6,030 nt of DNA. It comes from Promethearchaeota archaeon (GTDB taxonomy: Archaea; Asgardarchaeota; Lokiarchaeia; Sigynarchaeales; SOKP01). Shown one piece after another: positions 5,336 through 6,030 of this stretch (position 1 is the first letter of the stretch; each line of letters starts with the position of its first letter). The notes under the pieces are model-generated. The model had not been told where the DNA came from. It made no database searches and saw nothing but the letters and a program-made list of their open reading frames with translations. The position numbers and the translations under genes were made by a program. The stretch spans positions 1 through 6,030 of the forward strand of contig JAUWDN010000086.1 of NCBI GenBank assembly GCA_030608765.1, read 5' to 3'.

Positions 5336-6030
5336 TTAAAAACTACCAATATCAAGCTCTTCAGATGGTTCATGGGTTAACTCCTTGTTCAATTCCCTTA
5401 TCAATTTTTTTTGACCTAAAAAGATTAAAATGACTAGTATACTAAAATAGAATGGTACTATAAATAGTGTAAGGAAATAATACTCTCCTGTAAACGAAAT
5501 GAAATGAAGGGCAACTCCAATAATAAAACCTGTAAATAGTCGAGATTCAGTGGTGCTTTTTCTAAATAGAAGTTTCTGTGTACCCCAATCGATTAATCCC
5601 GGTATTGGAAAGATAATTATTATGAATAAAGCTAATTCAGAGCTAAATTGAACATTAAGTATTGACTGAACTAAATGAGTTAAGAAAACAGATAATATTA
5701 TTCCAATTATCATACCTGAACATCTAGAGCATAGATAAATTTTTGTCCTACCAAATTGAAAATAAAAAGTATGGTCACTTGCAGAAACGGGGTGATGTGT
5801 CAGAAGTAAGTAATATAAATGGCGTTCTTTTGAGGCTAGAGCCTTGTCATAGATAAATAAAAGGATAGGTACTATAATTACAGCCGAAAAAATAGCTTGC
5901 AGGAAAAATTTGTAGCCAAAGTTAATAATTAATATTTCAAGTTGTAGAGAAGAGGAATAGAATAAGACTTGGGACAGAATTAAAAGAAACATGACAATAA
6001 CAGAATCAAAAACTAATACCAAAAAAGTAT
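5336..6030 (-). CDS. DUF2085 family membrane protein, 5' end possibly beyond the window
   Basis: An integral membrane protein of unknown function. Numbering from the TTG at 6022, membrane segments are near 7-24, 36-57, 102-121, 129-147, 162-178 and 182-203. The DUF2085 signature is present: HTFYFQFGRTKIYLCSRCSG, with C98 and C101 at the mouth of a membrane helix, then PGLIDWG (141-147) and a later SRLFTG-IGVALH stretch. In the family the CxRCxG pair and the Asp after the proline are conserved and suggest metal or redox chemistry at the membrane surface, but no reaction is established. The reading frame stays open to the right edge and the only start in the window is TTG, so the true start may lie outside and the gene is treated as partial. 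The C-terminus is acidic and cytoplasmic-looking. The hydrolase gene follows after 20 bp, suggesting an operon. Confidence 0.8.
   Translation of the reverse strand, partial: TFLVLVFDSVIVMFLLILSQVLFYSSSLQLEILIINFGYKFFLQAIFSAVIIVPILLFIYDKALASKERHLYYLLLTHHPVSASDHTFYFQFGRTKIYLCSRCSGMIIGIILSVFLTHLVQSILNVQFSSELALFIIIIFPIPGLIDWGTQKLLFRKSTTESRLFTGFIIGVALHFISFTGEYYFLTLFIVPFYFSILVILIFLGQKKLIRELNKELTHEPSEELDIGSF

Overview
This AT-rich window (about 30% GC by eye) looks like a chromosomal segment of a mesophilic archaeon. The strongest evidence is a flavodoxin-less TYW1/Taw1 enzyme, the archaeal form of the wyosine tRNA-modification enzyme. Lysine-rich winged-helix proteins, poly-U gene ends, TATA-like boxes close to start codons and the lack of Shine-Dalgarno sequences agree with this. 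The zinc-ribbon/membrane protein, with its Glu/Pro/Lys-rich linker, resembles proteins I associate with Asgard (Lokiarchaeia-like) genomes. That placement is a moderate-confidence inference. I see no mobile element, CRISPR array, rRNA or tRNA.

Layout. Positions 1-912 (minus) hold the 5' part of taw1, running off the left edge and carrying an unusual internal winged-helix insertion. A 162-bp divergent promoter region (913-1074), containing a perfect 7-3-7 palindrome, separates it from a plus-strand nucleoside phosphorylase superfamily gene (1075-1950) whose phosphate-binding residues are mostly replaced. That gene converges, with an 11-bp gap, on a minus-strand pair. The pair is a 537-aa zinc-ribbon polytopic membrane protein (2890-4503), followed 25 bp later by a 300-aa protein with three winged-helix modules (1962-2864). 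A 311-bp non-coding stretch (4504-4814) carries the promoter of this pair on one side. On the other side it carries a hairpin/oligo-U terminator for a second minus-strand pair: a DUF2085 membrane protein (5336 to right edge) and a small YqiA-like alpha/beta hydrolase (4815-5315), 20 bp apart.

How they fit together. taw1 is tRNA modification, and the phosphorylase-like protein is probably nucleoside metabolism or sensing. The zinc-ribbon membrane protein and triple winged-helix protein are plausibly co-transcribed and could form a membrane-linked regulatory pair, but nothing here proves it. The DUF2085/hydrolase pair may act at or near the membrane. The most unusual points are the winged-helix insertion in Taw1, the degenerate phosphate site of the phosphorylase-like protein, and the two separate internal duplications in the zinc-ribbon membrane protein.
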